The translations under genes were made by a program, and so were the position numbers. Shown here one piece after another: positions 1 to 13,300 of a DNA stretch of 64,000 bases; position 1 is the first letter of the stretch, and the number at the start of each line of letters is the position of its first letter. The notes under the pieces were generated by a model. It did no database searches and was not told where the DNA came from. It saw only the letters and a program-made list of their open reading frames with translations. The stretch comes from Panulirus ornatus (taxonomy: Eukaryota; Arthropoda; Malacostraca; Decapoda; Palinuridae): positions 2,252,501 to 2,316,500 of the forward strand of contig NC_092265.1 in NCBI RefSeq assembly GCF_036320965.1, read 5' to 3'.

Positions 1-1587
1 AAGAAACTTGTAAATATGGATAGAAAAAATTCTTCATAAGAGTGGTGAATAAACAGATAACTGAGGATGTAGTTAATGCAGACAGCATAAATAAATTTGA
101 GATGTAAAAAACTCATACAGTACAAATAGGTAATTACAAATATGTGTATGTTGTTGGTTAGGAGGACCAGTGTCCAATTCTTTTTCAACTAACCTCAAGC
201 CAAAAGCTAATCAACATATTTGATAATCATAGGAGACAAGGAGTGAAAATAACACCAGATTAACACCAATAGGCAATTCTTAGTCTCCAATAATGAACTT
301 CTGGTGGAGGCATATTTTTCCATATTCGAATAATTTGAAGAATTAGGATATTACAACATTTCAAACATTTAGATAGCACAGTAAGGATAGCAGTACTGCA
401 TGAACCAGGCAAACAAGGATTCCAAAGCCAGAACAGATTTAATATGTAGAAGAGACTTGACCACGCCTATCTGAAACACACAAAAAAAAAAAAAAGAAAA
501 AAAAATGCTTCAGCTGGGGTGATGCATCATCACTACTGGCTGTTACAGATTGCTGGAAGGGTTTAAATAATTGCCATGGCTATGAAAACTGCTATGGTTG
601 AGACATCATACAGTGCTGTATGCTACTTGAGGTAAAATGGAACCCCATGACACTTCTAAAGTTTTAATTTAACTACAAAATTTCCAAATAGGAAGCATTA
701 CCAATAACATGTTAAAAAAATACTCTGAAGATATTTCAACAAGTTCATATAAAAGTTACACCATCATAAGATTCATATATATCACTTGTATTAAACAAAA
801 ATTAAGCATTCATTCTTATATGGAAATGCACAGTTAGCACAGCTGCAATATTCCATAAATTTTGTGATTCTACTTACATATCTGCTCTGTAAATGTTAAC
901 CAGTTGAACACATAAGCATCTAAGAGTGCCATTACCAGATATTTCCTAAGAAAATCTATATGTAGGAAAGTTTGTCTATGACTAATACAAAGATCTATTA
1001 ACATGGTTAAAATTTCAGTGGGGTTGAATATAGCAAATCGGCAAACTGACAATAAAAAGGTTCAACCTTAGGCAAACCCGAACTATTGCCTGTGCACCTA
1101 ATACAATTCAAGAGCTAAATAAGCAGTTATGTATAGAAGAAAAAATTGATCACATCAAATAGCTTCATTATACAGCAGTAATTCCTAAACCCAATGCAAG
1201 TAGTGTAGAAGAATGTCTGTCTGAAAAGTTATGGGTTTGGAAATATCTTGTGTGAACACTTTCTTGATTTCTGTACTTTGTGTGAGCAATTTTTCATCAA
1301 AATGGTCCCTTAACCATGCAGCATTTTATTACGACTTACAGATTAACATCTTATTCACCTTTGAATACATTCAAGTCCTGGCTATCCAGATCCCACTCAT
1401 CATGGAAAATGATAAAAAAAAAAATCATTAACATACTTTAGCCTGTAAAAAGGATGCGAATGCAGCAAGAAGCAGTATGCAAAGCCCCAGAAGATGAGAT
1501 GGTTTGCTCCAATAAGGTATGACTTAAACCAAATTTAAACTGAGTGTGGCCAGGACAATTTAAAAACCTGTCAGGGTTATATTTGAG
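1..1587. other. AT-rich stretch without recognised gene
   Basis: AT-rich sequence with an A-run near 481-503. No frame here has homology that I recognise or coding-like composition. It lies 3' of the candidate terminal exon that follows it, so part of it may be the 3' UTR or downstream flank of that minus-strand gene. Confidence 0.4.
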
Positions 1588-1709
1588 TCAACCATCAGCA
1601 GCTCTGCTGTGTGAGCAGCCTTGAGAGGTTGCCTTATTCTTTTCTTCAGTGATTTTGATAATTCTATCCTTTTTGTATCCTTTAATCATTTTCATTTTGA
1701 AAATGGCAC
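1588..1709 (-). CDS. Candidate terminal coding exon of an unidentified gene
   Basis: On the minus strand a good splice acceptor (pyrimidine-rich tract ending TTTTTGTGTAG) opens a frame of about 40 codons that ends in TGA. The predicted tail is basic and lysine-rich (AIFKMKMIKGYKKDRIIKI, then a Thr/Ser/Gln-rich end), like a cytoplasmic tail following a membrane segment. No upstream exon was found, since the sequence immediately 5' is an old LINE. It lies downstream of the stop codon of the LRR-ARH gene on the same strand, so it would belong to a separate gene. I do not recognise the family. The length and acceptor make it better than chance, but it could be a spurious frame. Confidence 0.25.
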
Positions 1710-2264
1710 CTACACAAAAACTAATGACGTTACATGTGAGAAGAAAAAAATTAACACCGCAAATACCTTAACCCAAAATTAAACATTATATATACTGAAA
1801 TCAGGGCAGGAGGATATGATTCTTGGGTATGACTAAAGCATTAATAAGTCATCTGTTCATACCTAACAAAAATATGAAAAATCTGTAATAGCCATTGTAA
1901 GTGCAACAACTTCTGCAGGTGACAAAACAAAAAGAATGGCTAAATAAAAAGTGTACCAAAAGAGAATACTACTTCCTTACTCAATTCTACACGTGCATCA
2001 ATTGGTGAAACATGTATATCAGGCTTTGTTTCCATGAATGTGTTTATCCAATCAATTTTTCTTTCATTTCCTTCACCGTATCTTGAGGTATGCGAGCATC
2101 TTCTTTCATTAGTTTCCACTATGATGATTATCATTTCATTTATTCGTCATTGAACTGATATATTTCCTCATCATTTATTTCCTGTATATTTCCTTCTATT
2201 CATTCCTCTCCATATATTAATCACTTAATACTTCATTCATTTATTCTGTATTAAGTGACTCATA

Positions 2265-3720
2265 TTACTTATCACTTTCTCCCCTATCCAAGACTGAGGA
2301 GAAATAATTCTTGCTATGCTACATATTCCCTGTTTGGTGTAGAAGCCAATTAAAAGAGAGAAGGGATGCTGAAACTTTGCCCTTTCATATATTTTCAATT
2401 ACCAAAGGTTGCAACAGAGGGAGCTAAGTGAGGAGTGCTCATCTTCCTCAAAGGCTCAGGCTGAGGTGTTTGAATGTGATTGCATATAACAAAGAAAAGA
2501 AGGAGGGTGAGACAGGTAGTTTGTGTGAAGATAGAAACCTGAGTTTTCTAGATATGAGTGAAACAAAGCTCATGGAGAAAGGGGTAGAATGAATTGGAAA
2601 TCCAAGAGGTTAGTGTGAGGGCAGGAGCTAAGGAATGGGTGGCTCTTCTGCTGAAACTGGCAGTGTGGGAATGTGAAAGAATCAATGGAAGTGACCCCTA
2701 GACTGATGTGGGAAAAATGAAAAAGGATTACAAGAGGTGGGTATTAGAGGTGCTTATGTCCCTAGAAGCAAAAAAGAGAGAGAGAAAGTACTTTGCGAGG
2801 ACCTGAGTGAGTATGTTGGCAATTTTGATGCGAGGGATCAGGTATTATCGATGGAAGATTTGAATTCAAGAGTGGGTAGTGAGGCAGTTTAGGATAAAAC
2901 TAGGGGCACCCACTGGTGTGAATGAAAATGAACTGCCTGTGTGCTGAAAAAGAACAGGTGACTGAGAATACCTGTTTTAAAAAGAAAGGCATACATAACT
3001 ATATGTAGGAAGGAAAGATGCTAAACAGGCATGCAAAAGGGAGACTCTTGGGTATGAATATATAAAGAAGGGCAGCCATTGGGATATCTAATTATTAATT
3101 GGTGGAGGCAAGAGGGAAGATTTGTTTGGGCTTTTCAAAAAGAGGAAATGATATGGGTAAAAAGAGGGTGGTGAAAGTGAGTAAGCCTGGAAAACAGGCT
3201 TGTGTGAAGAGATACTTAGAGACATTTAGTGAAGAATGGCAAAAGGTGAAAGCAAATAATGCTCGGGGAGTGGGTTAGGTATTGAAGGTATTCAGGGAGA
3301 CAGTGCTGACATATGTGAGGAAAGTGTGCAAGATGAGGAAGACAGGAAAATAGGCATGTACAGAAGGTCAGTGAAGAGTAAAGATAATGTACATGGGATG
3401 GAGTGCGAGTGATTTGGAGAAGAACAAGAGAGAGCAACCAGAGGTCTAGATGAAGGTGCAGAGGCTGAAAAAAAGGCCAAATGAGAATCGGAGTGAGTGA
3501 GTACTGGCAAACTTCAGGGGAAATAATAAAAGGTTTTGAAGGTAGGTTGATAGTGTGAGAAAAAGAGAAGAGCCAATGGGAACATAAGTGAAGTGGACAA
3601 ATAGGGACATGGTAACAGACAGATGTGAAGAGGAGATGGAAAGAATTCTTTGAAGGTTTGCTGAATGTGTCTGATGGGGTGGGATTAGATTTGATAAAAG
3701 CAAAAGTGCCTGGGTTTCCC
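2265..3720 (+). mobile_element. Decayed RTE-like LINE, 5' region and endonuclease/linker part
   Basis: The first 200 bases match by eye the 5' segment also seen at 11.7, 16.5 and 18.6 kb (an AGAAATAATTCTTGC-type core, then an AAAGGCTCAGG junction). They run into sequence related to the region upstream of the reverse transcriptase in the fuller copy at 24-26 kb, for example the stretch of TGTGAAGAG, GAAAGAATTCTTTGAAGG and TTTGCTGAATGTGT near 3200-3670. Many stops and indels break it. It lies downstream of the stop codon of the minus-strand LRR-ARH gene and in the opposite orientation. The minus-strand frames over it (about 3216-3776) are antisense shadows. Confidence 0.6.
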
Positions 3721-3851
3721 CTTGTATAAAATTTCACATAATTCTTAAATACAGTAAATATACAAAAATATAGCACCTAGCCTTATAACAGAGATTCCCC
3801 ACACATGAAATCTTTCACCTAATTGCAATATAAAAGGTCCTATATAACATT

Positions 3852-4256
3852 TTATGGCAATCCAAAGAGGTCTAATAATAAATTGAGTTTGTTATTCATT
3901 AATCTGATGTTCTCTTGAGAAAGCTGAAGCAACCATTCTTGAGGGAGACGTGAGTATCCAAGCACAGCTCCTAAAATACCACCTACAACACTAGCATGCA
4001 CACACACCCCATCACCACCTCTCATTATTATATCAATCATCTGTTCCTTAAAGTCGTACTTTTCACTGGTTAAGGCAATCATCAATAAACTTAAAGTGGT
4101 CAAGATATCACATCCAAATAGAGATCTTCTGTCCTCAACGAGAAATGCAGTTAGAAATTTCTTCTTTTCTTTTTGGTCAGAGAACAGTTCTCCCATTTTC
4201 TCCTTGAGGTCCCCAATAAGGCAAGTAAATGAAGCAGCACCATCAGTAACTTTGCC
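3852..4256 (-). CDS. LRR-ARH gene, exon 11 (C-terminus of the ARH domain, stop)
   Basis: Acceptor CCTCATAG, phase 0, 134 codons then a stop. It holds the C-terminal half of the ARH fold: a helical stretch around [16 protein letters not shown], where the family has a helix before the second metal site, then [20 protein letters not shown] and LPQEWL. Family members usually read GGDTDT followed by hydrophobic helix residues, Gly-Ala and then IPxxWL. The first Asp of the motif is kept (residue about 560), but the second Asp and the Thr are replaced by Val and Cys. The tail of about 25 residues after LPQEWL is leucine- and asparagine-rich and not conserved in any family I know. Confidence 0.8.
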   Translation of the reverse strand, partial: GKVTDGAASFTCLIGDLKEKMGELFSDQKEKKKFLTAFLVEDRRSLFGCDILTTLSLLMIALTSEKYDFKEQMIDIIMRGGDGVCVHASVVGGILGAVLGYSRLPQEWLLQLSQENIRLMNNKLNLLLDLFGLP

Positions 4257-7200
4257 CTATGAGGATTTTACAATTAGTTCATTACTAATACACAATAATA
4301 AATATAATGAAAATGCTGAAGTTCCCTAATGTCTTTTCTATCATTCTCAGTCTGAGGGTATGATCCAGCATCTTTACAACAAAATTTTGATTAACCTGAA
4401 TTTCTTACTTTTTCATGAGTGAATTAATTTTAATTTCCCATTCATACATGCCAATTCTGAGTATACTGTGACTCTTCTTGTAATGCTCGGGAATGTTTTC
4501 ACTTTCAATAAGAAGTAACTATGTAGAAATACTTCACATCTTTTCTAATGTAAGAATATCAAGAAATTATATCCAGTTACTACTGTATTGCTAATTCTGT
4601 GTCATATTACCTCCAAGTTTGCATTTATGTGATTTAAGATCAAGAGTTTATCATCAGCTTCAAATCTTGTATATACCTCTTGTCTAATGATATTATGGTT
4701 GCTACTTGTCAGAGCCTTGCCTTTGACGTATGAGTTAATCAAGTATCTGTTGCTCGGGCCTTGAGGAAGGAAAGGGCAGTTCTAGAGGTGGGAATCAGGG
4801 TAGGGTAGGACTGTGCAGGGTTTGGGGGTTTTGGGAGAGGAGGGCCTTGCAGGAAGTGGGGAGCTCAGTGTGGGGACGGCAGTGCAAGAGATGAGGTTCT
4901 GAGAGGGGAGGGCCATGCAGAGGGAAGGGTTAAGGAAAGGGGAGGTCCATGCAGTGGGTGAAGGTTGGGGAAGGGAGGGCATACAGTGGGGTGAAAAGCA
5001 ATGTAGGAGGTGGGGGTCAGGACAGGGTAGGGCCCAACAATGATTGCATTATCCTAAACTTCAGCTTGCATAAATTCAAAAAAGGTGTAAATGGGCCATG
5101 TGCACTATTCTAAAACTGGCATAAATCGAGAGGTATCTGTAATGAAATATATAAATAATGTGTCTTACCTGAAGTATTGCAGCAACTAAGAGTGCCAAGA
5201 AAATACATGCTGCTCTTGCTATGGGGTCAGCATGTGTAGCTTGGCATATCCTCTCTGCATTCATCTCAACTTCATGAGCTACATAGAAATTTGGTATCCC
5301 TGTAAATAATTTGAAGATGAGTAATTCTAAATAAAATATCTATTGTATTATTTATACTAAAAGCTTTTGGTTATTCCCACAAATCTTATACTGCTCATCT
5401 TCCTGACAGAAATCTGTTTTGGCTTCACATGTGTTCAGTACTTAGAAGTTTTTGATGAATTACTTTGTCAATGGATATGGGTGAAAGTTTTCAAACTTGT
5501 CTTAAATATTTACATTGATACAAACACAAGATATGAAATACACATGGAATGAATAATTACTCATATGATGGTTAAATAAGGAATAATGATAAAGTGAAAA
5601 AGAGCATTAATAAGACAATGCATAAAAGGAGATAGAGAATATAACCCTATTTACATGGATGAACAGTAAAAAATTAACAGCTCTTTGAAATCTTTCTAAG
5701 CAAGAAGGTAAGCTGAAGACACTAGTGCTCCAAGGCCATTACATGAATCTGCTGGACCAAAGATTACAAACAAATACAGAAATGTTGAATGTGTTTGATA
5801 ATAAGGTGACAGATTTCAGGTGTTTGGATCAGGGAGGTGTGGAAATTGAGTGAGTCCCAGAAACTGGTAGGGTGAAGAGAGAAGAGGTGATAAAAGCCTT
5901 GTGTGAGATGAAATGTGGCAAGGTGGATGGAGTGACTGATATCAAGAATAGGGGTGATTTTGTTGTTCATTGATTAGTTAAGACTTTCACTGTATATATG
6001 AATCATGCTGGGTGCCTGAGTGGTGGAATGCATGTATAGTGCCACCATATAAAGGCAAGGGGGACAAAGTTGAATGTTTGAATTACAGAGGTATAAGTTT
6101 GTTGAGTGAACCTGGTAAGATATATGGGAGAGTGGAGATAGAGAAGGTGAAGGCATGGACAAACCATCAGACTGGGGAGGAACAATTTGATTTCAGGATC
6201 GGTAGAGGATGTGTGGATCAGGTATTTGCTTTGAAGAATGTGTGAGAAATACTTGGAGAAAAAGAAGGATTTGTGTGTGGCATTTATGGATCTGGACAAA
6301 GCATGTGATAAGGCTGATAGTGATGTATTGTGGAGGATCTTACATAAATATGATGTGGGAGGAAAGCTACTAGAAGCAGTGAAAAGTTTTAGTCATGAGT
6401 GTAAGGCATGTGCATGAATAGGAAGAGAGGAGAGTGAGTTTTCCATGTCAAGGTTAGTCTGTGGCAGGGGTGTGTGATGTCATCATGGCTGGTAAATCCA
6501 CTTGTGGATGGGGTGGTGAGGGGAGTAAATGCAAGGGTCTCGGAGAAAGGGGCAAGTATGCAATCTGTAGGGGGGAGGTAGGGCCTGGGTAGTAACTCAG
6601 TTTGGTTTTCTAATGACACAGAAACTGTATAAGTTGATAACTGAGTCTGGAAGAATATGTGAAAGGAGGAACTTGAAATAAATATGAAAAAAAGCAAAGT
6701 TATTAGGTTTTGCAGGGCAGAGGGATGGGTTGGTAGTAGCTGGAGAACAGCTACTGACCTTGTTTTTTACTAGCACTACCCACTTGGGTGTCAGGAGGGT
6801 CAGTGACAGCTGCATAGTAAGCCAGCACTGTAGTGGCTGTCAAGTTGCATTTCTCTGACCTTGGTAGCCATATTTTCTTTCTGCCATAACCACACATGGA
6901 TGCTAGCATTCTGTCCACAAACACACTCTCTACTTGTCACATATAACTCATTCTTCCTACCTCTAGGTTTTTATGCAGAATGCTATGTGCTAGCCATGCT
7001 TTTTGGCAAAATGGTATGAGCAACAGATAGAAGTAGTATGGGAGAACATTAGCTAGGAGTATTAGGTAGAAGTAGTAGTCTGGAAAATTAGGTAGACACA
7101 TTAGGTAATAGTATATAGTTGGTGGGGACATTAGGTAAGAGCTTCTGAAAACACTGCACTAGTTACCCACTGTCCGTGGCCTGTTAAGGGTGAGGCATGA

Positions 7201-10200
7201 AGGCTAAGAAGCAGCAAAGGAGTTCACCATTATGGAGACTTTTGTCATGGTCACCTCCTTGAGGGAGTTCCCAATTGGAATAGGTTTCAGAGACATACAT
7301 ACATAGACATGGAATGTAAGGTTACCTGGGGGTGTAGAACTGAATGGAGAAAATATGGAAGTGAAATATTTTAGACTCCTGGGAATGGACATGGCAGTGA
7401 ATGGAACCATGGAGGCAGAAGTGAATCATAGGGTGAGTGAAGAAGCAAAGGTTCTTGGAGTACAGAACATGTGAAAAGAGAGGATGTTAACTCTGAGGAT
7501 GAAAATGGGCATGTTTGAAGGTATAACTGTCCCAGTGATGTTGTAGATATGCAAGGCATGGGCTATGGATGAAGATTTGTAGATGAGGGTGGGTGTGTTG
7601 GAATGAAATGCACGAACACAATAGGTGGTGTGAGGTGGTTTGATCGGGTAAGTAGTAAAAGGTTACGAGAGAGGTGTGGTAACAGGAAAAATGTGGTTGA
7701 AAGAGCTGAAGAAGGTGTGCTGAAATAGTTTGAACATTAGGAGAGAGTGACAAAGAAAGATTGACAGAGGATATGTGTGTCAAGAGTTAAGGGAAAAAGG
7801 AAAGGAGGAGACCAAACTGGTGATGGAAGAATGCAGTGAAAAATAAATGTCAAGAGTTAAGGGGAAAATGAGAGGAGGAGACCAAACTGGAGATGGAAGA
7901 ATGCAGTGAAAAATATTTTGAGTGTTTGGGGCCTGAACATACAGAAGGGTGAAAGGTGTGCATAGGATAGAGTGAACTGGAAATATATGGTATACAAAAG
8001 GTGATGTGCTGTTAATGGATTAAGCCTAAGCATGTGAACAGACAGAGGAAACCATGGAAAGGTATCTTAGGCCTGGCGGTGGAGAACAGGGCTCTAGTTT
8101 TGGTGCACTGCATATGACAGCTAGATACTGGATCTGAATAAATGTGGCCTGTCTTCACCTATCCCTGAAGCTACTTCACTAATGCTGGAAATGGCAGGCA
8201 AGTGTGAAAGAAAAGATACATATTCATATATAATTTTTTTCATTATAATTAACTGCCGTCTCCCGCGTTAGCGAGGTAGTGCAAGGAAACAGACGAGGAA
8301 TGGCCTAACCTACCCACATACACATTTTTTTTTTTTTTTTTTTTTTTTTTATACTTTGTCGCTGTCTCCCGCGTTTGCGAGGTAGCGCAAGGAAACAGAC
8401 GAAAGAAATGGCCCAACCCCCCCCCCATACACATGTACATACGTCCACACACGCAAATATACATACCTACACAGCTTTCCATGGTTTACCCCAGACGCTT
8501 CACATGCCTTGATTCAATCCACTGACAGCACGTCAACCCCTGTATACCACATCGCTCCAATTCACTCTATTCCTTGCCCTCCTTTCACCCTCCTGCATGT
8601 TCAGGCCCCGATCACACAAAATCTTTTTCACTCCATCTTTCCACCTCCAATTTGGTCTCCCTCTTCTCCTCGTTCCCTCCACCTCCGACACATATATCCT
8701 CTTGGTCAATCTTTCCTCACTCATTCTCTCCATGTGCCCAAACCATTTCAAAACACCCTCTTCTGCTCTCTCAACCACGCTCTTTTTATTTCCACACATC
8801 TCTCTTACCCTTACGTTACTCACTCGCTCAAACCACCTCACACCACACATTGTCCTCAAACATCTCATTTCCAGCACATCCATCCTCCTGCGCACATCTC
8901 TATCCATAGCCCACGCCTCGCAACCATACAACATTGTTGGAACCACTATTCCTTCAAACATACCCATTTTTGCTTTCCGAGATAATGTTCTCGACTTCCA
9001 CACATTTTTCAAGGCTCCCAAAATTTTCGCCCCCTCCCCCACCCTATGATCCACTTCCGCTTCCATGGTTCCATCCGCTGACAGATCCACTCCCAGATAT
9101 CTAAAACACTTCACTTCCTCCAGTTTTTCTCCATTCAAACTCACCTCCCAATTGACTTGACCCTCACCCCTACTGTACCTAATAACCTTGCTCTTATTCA
9201 CATTTACTCTTAACTTTCTTCTTCCACACACTTTACCAAACTCAGTCACCAGCTTCTGCAGTTTCTCACATGAATCAGCCACCAGCGCTGTATCATCAGC
9301 GAACAACAACTGACTCACTTCCCAAGCTCTCTCATCCCCAACAGACTTCATACTTGCCCCTCTTTCCAGGACTCTTGCATTTACCTCCCTAACAACCCCA
9401 TCCATAAACAAATTTAACAACCATGGAGACATCACACACCCCTGCCGCAAACCTACATTCACTGAGAACCAATCACTTTCCTCTCTTCCTACACGTACAC
9501 ATGCCTTACATCCTCGATAAAAACTTTTCACTGCTTCTAACAACTTGCCTCCCACACCATATATTCTTAATACCTTCCACAGAGCATCTCTATCAACTCT
9601 ATCATATGCCTTCTCCAGATCCATAAATGCTACATACAAATCCATTTGCTTTTCTAAGTATTTCTCACATACATTCTTCAAAGCAAACACCTGATCCACA
9701 CATCCTCTACCACTTCTGATATATACATATATACACATGCATATCCATATTTGTTGTCTTCATCTATTCCCGTTGCCACCCTGCCACACACGAAATAGCA
9801 TTCCCCCCAGCGAGGCAGTGCCAGGAACAGACAAAAAGAGGCCATATTCGTTCACACTCAGTCTCTAGCTGTCATGTGTAATATTCAAAGTACATTATAC
9901 TTAATTGCTGTTTCCCATGTCAGCGAGGTAGTGTCAGGAAACGGACGAATAATGGCCCACTTATATACGCATATATATATACATAAACGCCCATATATGC
10001 ACATATACATACATATACATATCAGCATATACATACATATACATTTACAGACATGTACATATATACACAGAGAAGGGGGCTGGGTGAGGATATTCCCTCA
10101 GAGGCCCAGTCCTCTGTTCTTAACGCTATCTCGATGAGGCAGGAAATGGTGAATAGTATGAAAGAAAGAAAAATTATATATTCATTTATTCATTTTGCTT

Positions 10201-10328
10201 TGTCGCTGTCTCCCGCGTTAGTGAGGTAGCGCAAGGAAACAGACGAAAGAATGGCCCAACCCACCCACATACACATGTATATACAAACACATCCACACAT
10301 GCAAATATACATACCTATACATTTCAAC

Positions 10329-10399
<71 letters not shown>

Positions 10400-13300
10400 G
10401 ACAAAGACATATATACACATGTACATGATTCATACTGTCTGCCTTTATTCATTCCCATCGCCACCCCTCCACACATGAAATAACAACACCCTCCCCCCTC
10501 ATGTGTGCGAGGTAGTGCTAGGAAAAGACAACAAAGGCCACATTCATTCACACTCAGTCTCTAGCTGTCATGTAATAATGCACCGAAACCACAGCTCCCT
10601 TTCCACATCCAGGCCCCAAAGAACTTTCCATGGTTTACCCCAGACGCTTCACATGCCCTGGTTCAATCCACTGCCAGCATGCCAAACCCGGTATACCACA
10701 TCGTTCTAATTCACTCTATTCCTTGCACACCCTCCTGCATGTTCAGGCCCCGATCACTCAAAATCATATTCACTCCATCTTTCCACCTCCAATTTGGTCT
10801 CCCACTTCTCCTCATTCCCTCCACCTCTGACACATATATCATCTTGGTCAATCTTTCCTCACTCATTCTCTCCATGTGACCAAACCATTTCAAAACACCC
10901 TCTTCTGCTCTCTCCACCACACTCTTTTTATTACCACACATCTCTCTTACCCTATTATTACTTACTTGATCAAATGACCTCACACCACATATTGTCCTCA
11001 AACAACTCATATACATATATTTCTTTTTTCAAATATGATCACCATTTTCTGCATAAAAAGTATGAAAAGGATGAGGGTTGCTGACCATCTAATCAAAAAT
11101 AAAAGTTGAAAGGCAATGAAACAGAAGTAAGGTAAAAGAGCTAAATATGGGAATATCATAATCCTTAATTGTTGAGAGAACAGTTTCAAGATGAGAAAAC
11201 ATGGAAGACCATGTAGTAAGCTATAGAACAAATACATTAGAATAAAAAAACATCAAAGGAAAAAAGGATAAAGCTTTTTTCTTAAACAGAGGCTGCAAGG
11301 GTGATTATTTCAACTGATTTACTATTTCAATACTTGTAAGTGAATAATAAATCAACAAACCCAAAACAAGAGCAGAAGGTAGGCATGAGTTGTCACTGGG
11401 ATTGTACAAGTTTATTCCTCTTGATATTTCTTCTTTCACCTGTTTGTACGTTGCCTGTGCAGCTGCATGGGGGTTAGCAGAGTAGCCTTCCTTTGTTATA
11501 ACCTGCGGCATGAATTCAGGCTCTTTATGTTACATATAGTGATTATTTGATAATGAAGTAAAAAATGCCACACTTATCAAACTAGATTAAACTGATTTAA
11601 TGTGACATGACTAAAGCCAATAAAGATCTTTCTCTCTAAGTGAAATTACAGTGTTTATATAAATATAGACCTTTCACTCCATATTAAATTTTGAGGTTTT
11701 ATCAACATAATCATCCCTATGGATTAGGGAGAAAGAATACTTCCCATGTATTCTCTGCGTGTTGCAAAGAATAACAATAAGATGCAAGAGTGGGTTGTCT
11801 GGTAACCCTCCCCTTCTTGTATTTCACTTTCTTAAAGGTAGAACAGAAGAAGGAGTCAAGCAAGGAAAGCTCATCCTCCTTGAAGGCTCAGGGTAGGGTT
11901 GCTGAATGTGTATGGATGTAATCAGGATGAGAAGATGGGACACACAGGCAGAATGTTTGATGAGAAAAACATGGATGAATTTGCCATGAATGAAATAAAG
12001 CTAAAGAAGAATGGTTTGGGAATCTTTTTCTGGTAAAGTCAGGGGTCAGTGTGAAGGCAAGAGTTAAGAAAAGGACAGCACTGCTGCCAAGGCAGGAATT
12101 GTGGGAATATGTGAAAGAAAGTAAGGACTTGAGCCCTAAAATGATGATGGTAAAAATGATAGTGGATTACAAAAGGTATGTGATTATTTGTGCTGATGAA
12201 CCTAGCCACAAAAATGCTGACAAAGAGAGTAATTGTTTTGGGAGGAGCTGAGTAATAACCACAATGAATTTTCTATGAACTGCTTTTCTAATATAAGAGC
12301 CGTATGAGAATTTCAAGCTCATTTCCTCTGAAAATTGGGAAAATATAAAAGAAAATGGTTAAAACAATGCTTCTTTTAAGTAAACACAGATTCTGAATTA
12401 CTCTAAAACTGCAAGACTGGTGACAATCTAAAACACAAAGGAAACTAACCTTTTCCATAAAAGGAGAAAGAAGGTGGCCAGGTGAAGGATCAAGGTCAAC
12501 ATATCCATGAATCCTCCACTGATCAAGCTGACTGGAAAGCTCCAGCTCATCCACAACACCTCCCCATCGCATCATTGACTCTAGTGTTAACAGCTACAAA
12601 GAGAAAAATTTATAGTGATTTAAGTTGCTCTTTTCTAAGTACAGACAGAAATGAGTGGGGACATATGATACTTACATTCTATGCCTTGGGTTGGTTGAAC
12701 TGCTAATTATAGAGTGAAATGCTAATCAATTCTTTACTTATGTTTTTTATGATACTTTCTATGCCTTGGGTTGGCTGAACTGCTAATTATAGAGTGAAAT
12801 TCTAATCAATTCTCTACTTATGTTTTTTTATAAGTTCTTCACTCTCCTGCCTTAGTATCTACCTATTTGTATTTACCTACTAATGCAGTACAGGGTGAGG
12901 GTTCTACTCTTGTAGGGTTCCACTTCTTGAACTGCCTATGTCATCAAGAAGACTTTCAGACCTTTGTAAATGGAAGGATGGATTAAAAAAGATTTTAAGC
13001 AATCAGGGCCTGAACATGCAGTAGTGTTAAAGGTGTGCATGGGATACAGTGAACTGGGATAATGTGGCATACAAGGGCTGCCTTACTGTCAAGGGACTGA
13101 ACCAGGACATGTGAAACAGCCTATGGAAACTATGGAAGGATCTGTAGGTCCTGCTTGTGGATAGGGGCTATGGTTTTGGTGCATTGCACATGATAGCTAG
13201 AGAACAGTGTTTGTTCCTGGTACTACATCAATAATGCAAGAAATGGCAATCAAGTGTGAACAATACAAAATGATAATGTGGACACTGAGAATCAAATCTA

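Noticed and set aside
8509..9049. Plus-strand frames rich in His, Pro, Ser and Phe over LINE copies (also near 15.4-16.2, 17.0-17.5, 24.4-24.9 and 30.5-30.9 kb)
   Set aside because: They are the antisense of the reverse transcriptase frame. They repeat at every copy and vanish in older copies, so they are shadows and not genes.
12051..12251. Plus-strand frame of 66 codons
   Set aside because: It is a remnant of the decayed LINE endonuclease region and not an independent gene.
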